A stretch of 64,000 nt of DNA, taken from assembly GCA_021325375.1 (NCBI GenBank), contig JAJPHG010000019.1, forward strand, positions 1 through 64,000, written 5' to 3'. A model generated the notes under the pieces. The model saw only the letters and a program-made list of their open reading frames with translations, made no database searches and was not told the DNA's origin. This DNA is from Alphaproteobacteria bacterium (lineage in GTDB: Bacteria > Pseudomonadota > Alphaproteobacteria > Micropepsales > Micropepsaceae). The translations under genes and the position numbers were made by a program. This document shows, piece after piece, positions 44,867 through 55,365 of the stretch. How positions within the stretch are numbered: the first letter of the stretch is position 1; each line of letters opens with the position of its first letter.

Positions 44867-45439
44867 GATTGCACCTGGTTAATCGGGTTTCGCCCAAGCA
44901 AAGGCCCGGCGCCGCCAGCGGGGACAATCAGATTTGAAAGTTCGGCTGTCTCGGCCAGGCGCGCTTGTGTGCGAGTGGGGAGTACAACAGTGCGCTTCAA
45001 CTGACAGAACGCCGCGACTAGCTCTATATGGGCGCTTGCGCCGTCCAATACAAGGCTGGGGATCGGCCAGGCCCGGCTCACCTCAATCAAATTGCGGAAA
45101 GACCCGGCATGTAGCCATCCTTGATTTGCGATCCACTGTCGAGCGCTGAGCTTCGGCGTTGCGGCGGCCGGACCGATGCCGTGTTCTTCACTCCCGAGGC
45201 GGTGGGTTCAAATCCCGGTGAGATGATCCCAGACCTGCATGAGGCGGATCTCTTTCCCGCGGGTTTACCATTTCGTCAACATCGTCTTCCGTCAGGCTGA
45301 ACCGCGCCGACGGTGCGGATGGGCTATGGCAGAAGAGCATCGATCTCGGCTGACGGGCCGGGCACGGCCATGGTTGAGATTACGTCCGTGAAATGCGCGC
45401 GAAGCCAAGCACGGAATATGTTCGCCGGATTGCGGAATT
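44867..45439. other. 573-bp intergenic region upstream of cspA and the metal-efflux operon
   Basis: This divergent region separates cspA (minus) from the metal-efflux genes (plus). Its ORFs are short and have no family features. A GGTTCAAATCCCG stretch near 45205 imitates a tRNA T-arm, but no acceptor stem or CCA end fits. Otherwise I see only leader and promoter-type DNA. Confidence 0.45.
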
Positions 45440-45874
45440 ATGCCTGATGTAGCATATTCCCCCGGAATTCGATCGATCGCGGGTTTCGTGGCGGCTGCCG
45501 CAGTGGGACATTCGGGAATCCGGCGCATGGGCTTGGCGCGGCGTCTCGTCGTGCTTGTCGTGGCTTTCACCCTGGCGCTGCAATGCTATATCGCCCAAAC
45601 GCATATCCACAGCCTGCCTCAGGGCCTCGACGGTGCCGTCAAAGCCGCGACTGAACAGTCGCCGGCACCCGCAAAGACACCCATCGATCATGGTCCGATG
45701 GAATGCCCGCTTTGCCAGGCCGTCATGCATGCCGGTGCGGTCGTCGTATCGGCGACGCCGATTCTCAATCTGCCTCTCGCCTGGGTCAGAACAGTCAGGC
45801 TTACCTTCACGGTGCGGCCGTCGTCCGACGTGACCGCACATGAGTGGCAGAGCCGCGCACCGCCGCGCCTTTAA
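45440..45874 (+). CDS. Small DUF2946-like protein of the metal-efflux operon
   Basis: Up to 144 residues. The internal ATG at 45527 (MGLARRLVVLVVAFTLALQ) gives a proper signal or anchor and may be the true start. The mature part has a possible metal-binding pair of motifs, QTHIHS and ECPLCQAVMHAG, then a hydrophobic segment and a basic tail. Small proteins of this kind (DUF2946 type) regularly precede CzcCBA-like efflux genes. It lies upstream of the outer-membrane factor gene on the same strand and is presumably involved in periplasmic metal sensing or delivery. This is inference from motifs and position. Confidence 0.55.
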   Translation: MPDVAYSPGIRSIAGFVAAAAVGHSGIRRMGLARRLVVLVVAFTLALQCYIAQTHIHSLPQGLDGAVKAATEQSPAPAKTPIDHGPMECPLCQAVMHAGAVVVSATPILNLPLAWVRTVRLTFTVRPSSDVTAHEWQSRAPPRL

Positions 45875-46027
45875 ACCCCAAAGCTCTTTCGAGTCGCGCT
45901 GGTCACGGTGACGCGCGGCCATTTTTCCAAATATTCGGCACTCGCCCTTGGCGTGGGCCGCTCGGAAAATCCAAGTTCCATGAAAAGCACGAGAATCAGG
46001 CGCGCGAAGCGCCGCACCAAGACCCAT

Positions 46028-47560
46028 ATGAGCGAATTGAGCAAAGAGCGGATTTTGGATTCGCTCGCCGATTCGCCACGATCACGGACAGGGCTGCTCC
46101 TCGCGGCTCTTGCCTGTTTGATGATCGCAGGTTGCGCGGTAGGGCCGGATTTCAAGAAGCCTGCCGCACCGAATGTCAGCAACTATACCCGCGAGCCGCT
46201 CTCGACCACCGTCGCGAGCCCCGATGTCTCCGGTGGCGAGGCCCAGCACTTCGTGGAAGGAGGCGACATTCCTGCGGACTGGTGGACCCTGTTTCACTCC
46301 AAGCCGCTCAACGACCTCATCGAACAGTCGCTCGCGAACAATCACGACCTCAAAGCGGCGCAGGCTGCGTTGTCGGTGGCGAGGGAAGCCGCCCTGGCGC
46401 AGCGAGGGGCCTACTATCCCAGCGTCACCGCGGGCTTTTCCGCCAGCCGGCAGCAGCAGCCGGGATCGCTCGCCCCCGTGCCCATCAACAACTCCTTCCA
46501 ATACGACCTGTTCACGCCGCAGGTCAGCGTTTCGTATACGCCCGACATCTTCGGCCTGAACCGGCGAACCGTGGAGTCTTTGGACGCGCAGGAACAGTCG
46601 GTTCGCTTCCAGATGATCGCAGCGCATATCACGTTGAGCACCAATGTGGCGGCTGCCGCGATCCAGGAAGCGTCGTTGGAAGCGCAAGTCGACGCGACGC
46701 GCGAGCTCATCGCCGCCAACACCGACATGGTCCGGATCCTGCGATATCAGCTGGACAAGGGCTACGCCGGCCGGCTCGATCTTGCCGCGCAGCAAGCGCA
46801 ACTCGCGCAAGCCGTCGCCGCGTTGCCGCCGCTCCTCAAGCAATTGGCTCAGCAACACGATCTTCTGGCGGTTCTGGCAGGCCGGTTTCCGAGCCAGGCG
46901 CCTGCCGAAAAATTCGAGCTTTCGAGTTTGAATTTGCCGCAGGATCTTCCGGTAAGCCTTCCGTCCGCGCTCGTGGCGCAGCGTCCGGACGTGCGCCAGG
47001 CCGAAGCCAACATGCACGCGGCCAGTGCCCAGATCGGCATCGCCGTCGCGAACCGGCTGCCGAATATCCAACTGACCGCGAATGCCGGCAGCACGGCGCT
47101 GGCCATCGGCCAGGTGTTCGGGCCGGGCACGGGCTTTTGGAGTCTTGGGGCGGCGCTCGCGGCTCCCGTTTTCGACGGCGGAACGCTGATGCATCAGGAG
47201 CGTGGCGCGCGCGCAGCCTATGTCGAGGCTTCCGAACAATATCGCAGCACCGTGCTGGGCGCCGTCCAGAATGTCGCCGACACGTTGACGGCGCTCGAAC
47301 AGGACGCCGAGGGGCTGAAGGCGGCTGCCGCCGCCGAGGACGCCGCCAGGGTGACGCTGGATTTGTCTCAGCGGCAATATAAGGACGGCTACGCCAGCTA
47401 TCTTTCGCTCCTGAGCGCCGAGCAAGCCTATCAGCAGGCACGCATCAATCTCGTGCTGGCTCAGGCCAATCGTTACGCCGACACCGCGGCGTTGTTTCAG
47501 GCGCTCGGTGGCGGGTGGTGGCATCGCGCGGATCTGACCAATGACAAACATGGCCAATAA
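46028..47560 (+). CDS. RND efflux outer-membrane lipoprotein (NodT/CzcC family)
   Basis: 510 residues from the ATG at 46028; the ORF is open from 45908 and two other ATGs are possible. A lipoprotein signal ends in LMIAGCAVGPDF. Two outer-membrane-efflux repeats follow, with WWTLFHSKPLNDLIEQSLANNHDLKAA in the first, and RPDVRQAEANMHAASAQIGIAVANRLPNI and APVFDGGTL in the second. It forms the TolC-like channel through the outer membrane for the pump encoded downstream. Its 3' end overlaps the adaptor gene by 20 bp. Confidence 0.82.
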   Translation: MSELSKERILDSLADSPRSRTGLLLAALACLMIAGCAVGPDFKKPAAPNVSNYTREPLSTTVASPDVSGGEAQHFVEGGDIPADWWTLFHSKPLNDLIEQSLANNHDLKAAQAALSVAREAALAQRGAYYPSVTAGFSASRQQQPGSLAPVPINNSFQYDLFTPQVSVSYTPDIFGLNRRTVESLDAQEQSVRFQMIAAHITLSTNVAAAAIQEASLEAQVDATRELIAANTDMVRILRYQLDKGYAGRLDLAAQQAQLAQAVAALPPLLKQLAQQHDLLAVLAGRFPSQAPAEKFELSSLNLPQDLPVSLPSALVAQRPDVRQAEANMHAASAQIGIAVANRLPNIQLTANAGSTALAIGQVFGPGTGFWSLGAALAAPVFDGGTLMHQERGARAAYVEASEQYRSTVLGAVQNVADTLTALEQDAEGLKAAAAAEDAARVTLDLSQRQYKDGYASYLSLLSAEQAYQQARINLVLAQANRYADTAALFQALGGGWWHRADLTNDKHGQ

Positions 47561-48716
47561 ATCGATTCATCGGAAATTTCCGCGCGCCGGCGCCGTCGCC
47601 ATCCTGGCAGCGGCGGCATTCGTGTCGTTCGCCGGCTGTTCGCCCAAGACCGACAGCGGTGAACAACCGTCTGTGACGGCCAGCAACGTGACCCTGACGG
47701 CCGCCCAGCGGCAGCACATCCGCCTCTACACCGTCGCACCGTCGCGGGTCCGCAAGACGATCGAGACTTCCGGCGCGGTCGATTTCGACAACGATCAGGC
47801 AACGAGCGTGCTGGCGCCTTTCTCCGGTCCGGTATCGCGGCTGCTTGTTTCCCCCGGTGACCGGGTCAAGAAAGGCCAACCGCTGGCGGTGGTGGATTCG
47901 CCTGACTTCGCGGCGGCCATCGGCGCCTACCGCAAGGCCCTCACCGCAGCGCAGACGCTGCGCCGGCTCGCCGACATGGACAAGGATCTCGTCCAGCATC
48001 AAGGCGTTTCCCAGCGCGAGGAGGCGCAGGCGCAAACCGATGCCGCCAGCGCCGAGGCCGATCGCGAGGCCGCCCGGCAAGCGCTCGTGTCGCTGAACGT
48101 CGATGCCCGAACCATCGAGAACATTCGCAAAGGCCGCGCGGTTTCGCACGTCGAGGGCATCATCCGCTCACCGATAGCGGGGACCGTGGCCGAAAAGCTG
48201 ATCACGCCAGGACAACTTTTACAGGCCGGTACCACGCCGTGCTTCACCGTCGCCGATCTTTCGCGCGTCTGGGTCATGGCGCAAATCTTCGATTCCGATC
48301 TTTCTTCCGTCAGTGTCGGCGACACGGCAGAAGTGGAAGTCGGCACGGGTTCAGCTCATCTCGCCGGAACGGTGGACAACATTTCCGCCTTGGTGAACCC
48401 GGATACCCGTTCGGTCGTTGCGCGCGTCGTCGTCGAAAATCCCGGAAACTCCCTCAAGAAGCAGATGTATGTCCGCGTGGCGATCAAATCCCGCCAGGAA
48501 AGCGACGGGATGCTGGTCCCGGTTTCAGCGATCCTCCGCGACGATGAGAACCTGCCGTTTGTCTATGTCGCCCAGCGCGACGGCGCCTTCGCGCGACAGC
48601 ATGTGACCCTGGGTTATCGCACCGGCGACCAGTACGATATTGCCGCCGGCCTCAAAGCCGGTGATCGGATCGTGGTCGACGGCGGTATCTTCCTCCAGTT
48701 CATGCAAAGTCAATGA
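47541..48716 (+). CDS. RND periplasmic adaptor (CzcB/CusB-type)
   Basis: 391 residues with a lipoprotein-like signal (ILAAAAFVSFAGC). Membrane-fusion-protein features run in order: ETSGAVDFDNDQATSVLAPFSGPVSRLLVSPGDRVKKGQPL (biotinyl-like half), a hairpin at about 110-180 with EEAQAQTDAASAEADREAARQAL, then IIRSPIAGTVAEKLITPGQLL, a beta-barrel domain and a C-terminal domain with DGGIFLQFMQSQ. It links the inner-membrane pump to the outer-membrane channel. It overlaps the channel gene (20 bp) and the pump gene (4 bp). No histidine-rich metal-binding extension is visible. Confidence 0.85.
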   Translation: MTNMANKSIHRKFPRAGAVAILAAAAFVSFAGCSPKTDSGEQPSVTASNVTLTAAQRQHIRLYTVAPSRVRKTIETSGAVDFDNDQATSVLAPFSGPVSRLLVSPGDRVKKGQPLAVVDSPDFAAAIGAYRKALTAAQTLRRLADMDKDLVQHQGVSQREEAQAQTDAASAEADREAARQALVSLNVDARTIENIRKGRAVSHVEGIIRSPIAGTVAEKLITPGQLLQAGTTPCFTVADLSRVWVMAQIFDSDLSSVSVGDTAEVEVGTGSAHLAGTVDNISALVNPDTRSVVARVVVENPGNSLKKQMYVRVAIKSRQESDGMLVPVSAILRDDENLPFVYVAQRDGAFARQHVTLGYRTGDQYDIAAGLKAGDRIVVDGGIFLQFMQSQ

Positions 48717-51700
48717 GCGACGATCTGCCGCCAATGCCGCCACGCACGGCCTCGATCATGAATCGGGTCGTGGCCTCTTCGCTGGGGCAGCCCCTTCTCG
48801 TCGGGCTGGTGACGCTCATTCTGCTCGTCGCGGGGACGCGCTCGCTCGACCGCCTGCCGGTGGATGCCTATCCCGATCTTTCGCCGCCCCTGGTCGAGAT
48901 CATAACCCAATGGCCCGGACACGCCGCGGAGGAAGTGGAGCGGCTGATCACCGTTCCGGTCGAGATCGGGATGAACGGCATTCCGCAGACGACCACCATC
49001 CGCTCGATCTCGCTCTATGGATTGTCCGACGTCATCATCACGTTTCGTGACCGCACCGACAACAATTTCGCGCGCCAGGAAGTCTTCAATCGCATGTCGG
49101 GCCTCAGCCTGCCGGGCGGCGTGGCGCCTTCCGTGTCGCCGCTGTCGTCGCCTTCGGGACTGATCTATCGCTACGTCCTGCAAAGCCCGGACCGGTCGCC
49201 GATGGAACTCAAGACCCTCGAGGCCTGGACCATCGAGCCGCAATACAAATCGGTTCCCGGCGTGGCTGACGATTCCGGCTTTGGCGGCGGCACGATGCAA
49301 TATCAGGTGCTGCTGGATCCGGCGAAGATCGCGGCGATCGGCATGTCCGCGCCGCAAGTGGAAGCCGCCCTGGCGGCAAACAACAGCAATGCAGGCGGCG
49401 GGTTCTATACGCAAGGTGCCCAATTCTACTACGTGCGCGGCGAGGGGCGCCTGACCACGGTTGAGGACATCGGCAACGTGGTGCTGGCGGTGCACAACGG
49501 CACCCCGGTGTTGCTGAAGGATGTCGGCCGGGTGGTCATCGGCATCGCGCCGCGCCTGGGCGAGTTCGGCTACGAGAAACAGGACGACGCCGTCGAGGGC
49601 GTCATCTTGCTGCGCACCGGCGAGAAGACCCAGGACGTCCTGAACAGGGTCGAAGCGAAGACCAAGCAACTCAACGAACAGTTCCTGCCCAAGGACGTCA
49701 AGATTCTTCCGTTCTACGACCTGAGCAGCCTGATCGCGCTGACGACCCAAATCGTGGAGCAAAACCTGCTGCGCGGGATGCTGCTCGTCCTCGTGGTCCT
49801 CATTTTCTTCCTGTACGATTTCCGGGCCGGGCTGATCGTCGCCGTGACCATTCCGTTGTCTCTGTTGTTCGCGTTCGTTTGCCTCGATATCCAGAACGCC
49901 TCCGCCAACCTGCTTTCCATCGGCGCGATTGATTTCGGGATCCTTGTGGATGGCGCGATCTTCATGGTGGAAAACATTTTCCGCCAGATCGCCGCGCGCC
50001 AGGGAACCCGGTTCGATCTTCTGGAAATCATCAAGGACGCGGCGGCGGAGGTGGATCGGCCGCTCGTCTATGCCGTCGCGGTGATCGTGGTCAGCTTCCT
50101 GCCGATCTATGTCTTGTCCGGGCCTTCGGGCACGCTGTTCAAGCCCATGGCCGACACGATGATCTTCGCGTTGGTCGGATCCTTGATCGTCACGCTGACC
50201 CTGCTACCGGTGCTGTGCTCGTGGTTCATGCGCAAGGGCGTGCGTGAGCGGCACAACGTCGTTTTCGAATGGATCAAGTCGGCCTATGTCAAAGGCCTCG
50301 ATGCTTGCCTCGCCCATCCGTGGTGGACGATTTCGGCTTCGGCGATCCTGCTGGCGGGCTCCCTGCTGCTCATCCCGTTCGTCGGCGCCGAGTTCATGCC
50401 GCATTTGGACGAAGGCGCACTGTGGGTGCGCGCGACGATGCCCTACACGATTTCGTTCGACGAAGCGGCGAAGGTCACGCCCAAGATTCGGGACATATTG
50501 CACTCATTTCCCGACGTCACCACCGTGACCTCGGAACTGGGCCGGCCCGACGACGGGACGGATTCGACCGGCTTCTTCAACGTCGAGTTTTTTGTCGGTC
50601 TTAAACCTTACGCGGAATGGACCGGCCCTTATCGCACCAAAGCCACGCTGATCGAGGCCATCGACAAGAAGCTCCAGGCCTTTCCCGGAATCATTTTCAA
50701 CTACACGCAGCCCGCGGAGGACGCGGTGGACGAGGCGGAAACAGGCTTGAAAAGTGCCCTGGCCGTCAAAGTCTTCGGTTCCGACCTGGACACGCTCCAG
50801 CAAAAGGGCAAAGCCATCAAGCAAGTGCTGGAGCGGGTTCGCGGAATTGGCGATGTGACTCTCGTGCAGGAGTTGGGGCAGCCCAGTCTGGCCATAAAGA
50901 TCAACCGCGCCGCGATTGCGCGCTACGGTTTGAATGCCGACGACATCAATGGCGTGATCCAGACGGCTATCGGCGGGGACGTAGCCACGCAGGTGGTGCA
51001 GGGAGAAAAGCAGTTCGATCTCGTCGTCCGCCTCGAGCGCCAGTACAGGGAAAACCCCGAGGAGATCGGAAATATCCCGATCGCAACGCCGGCCGGGCAA
51101 CAAATCCCGCTCAAGGAGTTCGCGGACATCCAGGTGACGAACGGCGCCTCGTTCATCTACCGCGAGGACAATTCGCGGTATATCGGCGTCCAGTTCTCGG
51201 TGGAAGGACGCGATCTGGCCGGCGCGGTCGGCGACGCCATTCAGCAAGTGAACGCGAAAGTCACTTTACCGCAGGGCTACCGCTTGGACTGGGGTGGCGA
51301 ATACACGGAATACACGGCTTCGCGCGCGCAAATGAACGTCATTCTGCCGCTGACCTTGTTCCTGATCTTCCTTCTGCTTTTCGTGCTCTACAGCAATTTC
51401 AAGTTTCCGTTCATCACCGTGCTCGGCGTGCTGCTGTCCGCCCCGGTCGGCGGCATCGTGGCGCTCTGGGTCACCGATACGCCGTTCTCCGCGTCTTCCG
51501 GCGTCGGCTTCCTCGCCCTGTTCGGCGTCTCGGTTCTGACGGCCGTCGTCTATATCTCCTATGTCAATGAGCTCCGCCGCAACGGCACGCCCGTCGCGGA
51601 CGCCATCAGGGAAGGCGCGATCCTGCGGCTGCGTCCGATCATGATGACCGCGCTGGTGGCGGCGCTGGGCCTGTTGCCCGCGGCGCTGGCTACGGGTGTC

Positions 51701-51832
51701 GGCACCGACACCCAAAGGCCATTTGCGTTGGTCATTGTCAGCGGCCTTCTTACGCGGCTGTTGATCAGTATTTTCCTGATGCCGGCTCTCTATGCCCTTG
51801 TGGCACGTTCCGGAGACCGGCTGGAAGTGTGA
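48713..51832 (+). CDS. CzcA/HME-type heavy-metal RND pump
   Basis: 1039 residues, the usual size, with twelve membrane segments and two large periplasmic loops. The HME signature in span 4 is GAIDFGILVDGAIFMVEN, with the acidic residues used for proton relay in CzcA-type pumps. VDAYPDLSPPLVEIITQWPG at the N-terminus and FIYREDNSRYIGVQFSVEGRDLAG support the class. It probably exports divalent cations such as Zn, Co, Cd or Ni, or Cu/Ag; the metal cannot be fixed from sequence. It completes an operon in C-B-A order with overlapping genes. It is convergent with a drug-type RND operon. Confidence 0.85.
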   Translation: MSDDLPPMPPRTASIMNRVVASSLGQPLLVGLVTLILLVAGTRSLDRLPVDAYPDLSPPLVEIITQWPGHAAEEVERLITVPVEIGMNGIPQTTTIRSISLYGLSDVIITFRDRTDNNFARQEVFNRMSGLSLPGGVAPSVSPLSSPSGLIYRYVLQSPDRSPMELKTLEAWTIEPQYKSVPGVADDSGFGGGTMQYQVLLDPAKIAAIGMSAPQVEAALAANNSNAGGGFYTQGAQFYYVRGEGRLTTVEDIGNVVLAVHNGTPVLLKDVGRVVIGIAPRLGEFGYEKQDDAVEGVILLRTGEKTQDVLNRVEAKTKQLNEQFLPKDVKILPFYDLSSLIALTTQIVEQNLLRGMLLVLVVLIFFLYDFRAGLIVAVTIPLSLLFAFVCLDIQNASANLLSIGAIDFGILVDGAIFMVENIFRQIAARQGTRFDLLEIIKDAAAEVDRPLVYAVAVIVVSFLPIYVLSGPSGTLFKPMADTMIFALVGSLIVTLTLLPVLCSWFMRKGVRERHNVVFEWIKSAYVKGLDACLAHPWWTISASAILLAGSLLLIPFVGAEFMPHLDEGALWVRATMPYTISFDEAAKVTPKIRDILHSFPDVTTVTSELGRPDDGTDSTGFFNVEFFVGLKPYAEWTGPYRTKATLIEAIDKKLQAFPGIIFNYTQPAEDAVDEAETGLKSALAVKVFGSDLDTLQQKGKAIKQVLERVRGIGDVTLVQELGQPSLAIKINRAAIARYGLNADDINGVIQTAIGGDVATQVVQGEKQFDLVVRLERQYRENPEEIGNIPIATPAGQQIPLKEFADIQVTNGASFIYREDNSRYIGVQFSVEGRDLAGAVGDAIQQVNAKVTLPQGYRLDWGGEYTEYTASRAQMNVILPLTLFLIFLLLFVLYSNFKFPFITVLGVLLSAPVGGIVALWVTDTPFSASSGVGFLALFGVSVLTAVVYISYVNELRRNGTPVADAIREGAILRLRPIMMTALVAALGLLPAALATGVGTDTQRPFALVIVSGLLTRLLISIFLMPALYALVARSGDRLEV

Positions 51833-52263
51833 GTCCAAATTGGCGACGAAAGTGCAGGGCGGTATATGCGAATGCCGCCGCACCAGTCGGATTCCAGCGA
51901 ATTCCTCTCAGTCGCTTCCGGAAACCTTATTCGCGGACGTTGTGGCGGAAGCTCCTCGGTGCAAGACATGCATAACACGCCGCCGCTAACCACGCTCACC
52001 GCCGAAGCTCCTGTCCAATCTCAATCATCACACTGGACGATCCCTTTCGCTCGACGCGAGGCCATGGCGGCGAAATGGCGGGCCTCAATCTCTGCAACCA
52101 TTGCATGGCCGCCTGCCGATCGCGGCACAATGATCCTATTGCAATGCAATATGCTGCAATGAGCTGCAATTGCGGAGAGTGGAATTCACTGAAATCTTGT
52201 CCTGTACCATCTCCCACCAGTTTCCGCGCGGCGGCTGGCGGGCTTGCGACATCGCCTTCACGG
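51833..52263. other. 431-bp gap between convergent RND operons
   Basis: No gene is evident. Around 52138-52173 lies a cluster of TGCAAT units (ATTGCAATGCAATATGC, then CTGCAATGAGCTGCAATTGC) that is much more AT-rich than its surroundings and contains the short palindromes ATTGCAAT and GCAATTGC. No hairpin followed by a T-run is clear. The short ORFs across the region show no family features. Confidence 0.45.
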
Positions 52264-55200
52264 CTAACCTAGCCGTTCACGTACGATCTCGTAGAACAAT
52301 GGAACGAAGAAGATCGCAAGCACCGTCGCCGACAGCATGCCGCCGATGACGCCGGTGCCGATGTCGTTCTGGCTGGCCGCGCCCGCGCCGGTCGAGACCG
52401 CAAGCGGGATGACGCCGGCAATGAAGGCGAGCGACGTCATCAGGATGGGACGGAGCCTGAGCCGCGCTCCTTCGACCGCGGCGTCGCGGATGGATTCGCC
52501 GCGCTTCTGCGCGTCGACCGCGAACTCCACGATGAGGATCGCGTTCTTCGCCGCGAGACCCATGGTCGTGAGCAGGCCGACCTGGAAGTAGATGTCGTTG
52601 TAGAGGCCGCGCGCGGTGGCGGCGAGGATCGCTCCCACGATGCCGAGCGGAATGACAAGCATCACCGAAAGCGGAATGGACCAGCTCTCATACAGGGCCG
52701 ACAGCAGGAGGAAGACGACCAGCGCCGAAATCGCATAAAGCGCTGCGGTTTGGGAGCCGGCCTGGCGTTCCTGATAGGACAGGCCCGTCCACTCCAGGCC
52801 CACGCCCTTGGGAAGCTGCTGGAAAAGTCTCTCGACTTCCTCCATCGCGGTGCCGGAGCTTTTCCCCGGCGCAGGCGTGCCCTGCAATTCGAGGGATCCG
52901 ACGCCGTTGAAGCGCTCGAGCTTCGCGGGACCCAACGTCCAATGATAGGTGGCGAAGGATGAGAACGGCGCCATCTCGCCCGACGCGCTGCGCACATACC
53001 AGCGATAGAGATCGTCGGGCACCATGCGATAGGGCGCGTCTGCCTGCATATAGACCTGCTTCACGCGGCCGCGATCGACGAAGTCGTTCACGAACAGGCC
53101 GCCCCAGGCGGTGCTCAGCGTGCTGTCGATGTCGGCCAGCGGCAGGCCCAGCGCGGTCGCCTTGTCCTTGTCGATGTCGATGTGCAGCTGTGCGGTGTCG
53201 TCGAGCCCGTTGGGGCGCACGCCGGCGAGCAGTGGGTCTTTCGCGGCCAGTTGCAGGAACTGGTCGCGGGCCTTCATCAATCCATCGTGACCCAGATTGC
53301 CGCGGTCCTCCATTTCCACGTCGAAGCCGGACGATTGGCCGAGCTCCTGGACCGCCGGCGGCACGAGCGCGAACACCATCGCGTCGCGATATTTGGAGAA
53401 GCTCCCCATGGCGCGCTGCACGACGCCTTCCGCGTGGTTCGATGCGCCGGAGCGCTCGTTCCAGGGCCTCAAATGCACGAAGGCGATGCCGGAATTCTGG
53501 CCGGCGCCTGCGAAGCTGAAGCCCGCAACGATGAACGTGGTCTCGACGTTTTTTGCCTCGTCGACCATGTAGTGGTGCTCGACCTGCTTGGCGACGGCGA
53601 GCGTGCGCGACTGCGTGGCGCCGACCGGAAGCGTGATCTGGGTGAGAACGATGCCCTGGTCCTCTTCCGGCAGGAACGCGGTCGGAAGGCGGATGAAAAG
53701 CAAAACCAGGACCACGATGATCGCGCCGTAGATGAGCAGCGCCGGGCGCACCCAGCCGAGAAGCCGCTCCAGCGCGCGATGATAGCGGTCGCGGCCGTAC
53801 TCGAAGGTCTCGTTGAACCAGGTGAAGAAGCGGCCATGCATCTCCTTGCCGCCCTGTGGTATCGGCTTGAGAAGCGTGGCGCACAACGCGGGCGTCAGGA
53901 TGAGCGCTACCGTGATGGACAGCACCATCGCGGAAACGATGGTGACCGAGAACTGACGGTAGATGACGCCGGTAGATCCGCCGAAGAACGCCATCGGCAG
54001 GAACACGGCCGAGAGCACCAGCGCAATGCCGACGAGCGCGCCGGTGATCTCCTGCATCGATTTCTTGGTGGCTTCCTTGGGCGAAAGGCCTTCCTCGCGC
54101 ATCAGCCGCTCGACGTTCTCCACCACCACGATGGCGTCGTCGACCAGAAGACCGATGGCAAGGACCAGCGCGAACATGGTGAGCGTGTTGATCGAATAAC
54201 CGAAGGCCGCGAGGACGGCGAAGGTACCCAGCAGGACGACGGGCACGGCGATCGCCGGGATCAGCGTCGTGCGCCAGTTCTGCAGGAACACGAACATCAC
54301 GACGATGACGAGGATCGTCGCCTCGACCAGCGTCTTGATCACGTCGTTGATCGAGAGGCGGATGAAGGTCGTGTTGTCGACGGGAAAGGCGAGCTTCACG
54401 CCGGGCGGAAAGGTCGCGGCCAGCTCCGTCGCCTTGGCCTTCACCGCGTCGGCGGTCTTGAGCGCGTTGGCACCGGGCGCGAGCTGGATGGCGATGCCGG
54501 CCGCGGGCTTGCCGTTCATGCGGCTGACCACCGCATAGCTTTGCGCCCCCAGCTCGACGCGGGCGACGTCCTTGAGCCGGACGATGGCCCCAGTCGTATT
54601 GGTTTTGAGCACGATGTTCTTGAACTGCTCGGGCGTCTCCAGGCGCGATTGCGCGGTGACCGTCGCGTCGAGCTGCTGCCCCGGGATGGTCGGCTGGGCA
54701 CCGAGTTCGCCGGCCGAGACCTGGACGTTCTGCGCCAGGACGGCGTTCTGCACGTCGACGGGTGTCAGTGCGAAGCTGTTTAGCTTGAACGGATCGAGCC
54801 AGATACGCATGGCGTAGGGCGAGCCGAACACCTGTGCCTGGCCGACACCCGACACGCGGCTTAGCGGGTCCTGCATCTTGCTCGCCATGAAGTCGGAGAT
54901 GTCGATGTTGGTGTACCGTCCGCTGTCGTCGTAGAGCGCGACGACGAGCAGGAAGCTGCTCTGCGATTTGAGGACGACGACGCCCTGCTGCTGCACTTCC
55001 TGCGGCAGGATCGGCAGCGCCTGCTGCACCTTGTTCTGCACCTGCACCTGGGCGATGTCGGGATTGGTGCCCGGCGCGAAGGTCGCGGTGATGGAGACCT
55101 GTCCGTTGGAGCTGCTGGACGACGAGAAATAGAGCAGGTTGTCGACGCCGGTCAGCTGCTGCTCGATCACTTGCGTTACGGAGTTCTGCACCGTTTCCGC

Positions 55201-55365
55201 CGCGGCGCCCGGATAGTTGGCCACGATCGTCACGGCGGGCGGTGCGATGGTGGGGTATTGTGTGATCGGCAAGGTCTGGGTCGCCAGCACACCCATCAGC
55301 GCGATGACGATCGCGATCACCCAAGCGAAGACCGGCCGTTCGATGAAGAACTGCGACAGTCCCAT
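52264..55365 (-). CDS. HAE1-type multidrug RND efflux pump (AcrB/MexB-like)
   Basis: 1033 residues from the ATG at 55365; the ORF-track start at 55491 overlaps the adaptor gene. The N-terminus [20 protein letters not shown] and [15 protein letters not shown] are classical. Span 4 has [15 protein letters not shown] with the proton-relay aspartates, and [32 protein letters not shown] marks span 11. It exports amphiphilic drugs and similar compounds from the inner membrane. The stop of the upstream adaptor and the start of this gene share one base (TGATG), so they are coupled. No outer-membrane channel gene is adjacent. Confidence 0.88.
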   Translation of the reverse strand: MGLSQFFIERPVFAWVIAIVIALMGVLATQTLPITQYPTIAPPAVTIVANYPGAAAETVQNSVTQVIEQQLTGVDNLLYFSSSSSSNGQVSITATFAPGTNPDIAQVQVQNKVQQALPILPQEVQQQGVVVLKSQSSFLLVVALYDDSGRYTNIDISDFMASKMQDPLSRVSGVGQAQVFGSPYAMRIWLDPFKLNSFALTPVDVQNAVLAQNVQVSAGELGAQPTIPGQQLDATVTAQSRLETPEQFKNIVLKTNTTGAIVRLKDVARVELGAQSYAVVSRMNGKPAAGIAIQLAPGANALKTADAVKAKATELAATFPPGVKLAFPVDNTTFIRLSINDVIKTLVEATILVIVVMFVFLQNWRTTLIPAIAVPVVLLGTFAVLAAFGYSINTLTMFALVLAIGLLVDDAIVVVENVERLMREEGLSPKEATKKSMQEITGALVGIALVLSAVFLPMAFFGGSTGVIYRQFSVTIVSAMVLSITVALILTPALCATLLKPIPQGGKEMHGRFFTWFNETFEYGRDRYHRALERLLGWVRPALLIYGAIIVVLVLLFIRLPTAFLPEEDQGIVLTQITLPVGATQSRTLAVAKQVEHHYMVDEAKNVETTFIVAGFSFAGAGQNSGIAFVHLRPWNERSGASNHAEGVVQRAMGSFSKYRDAMVFALVPPAVQELGQSSGFDVEMEDRGNLGHDGLMKARDQFLQLAAKDPLLAGVRPNGLDDTAQLHIDIDKDKATALGLPLADIDSTLSTAWGGLFVNDFVDRGRVKQVYMQADAPYRMVPDDLYRWYVRSASGEMAPFSSFATYHWTLGPAKLERFNGVGSLELQGTPAPGKSSGTAMEEVERLFQQLPKGVGLEWTGLSYQERQAGSQTAALYAISALVVFLLLSALYESWSIPLSVMLVIPLGIVGAILAATARGLYNDIYFQVGLLTTMGLAAKNAILIVEFAVDAQKRGESIRDAAVEGARLRLRPILMTSLAFIAGVIPLAVSTGAGAASQNDIGTGVIGGMLSATVLAIFFVPLFYEIVRERLG

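Noticed and set aside
45203-45219. tRNA T-arm-like GGTGGGTTCAAATCCCG
   Set aside because: Only about four pairs form in the stem, and no acceptor stem, anticodon arm or CCA end fits around it. No tRNA gene is supported.
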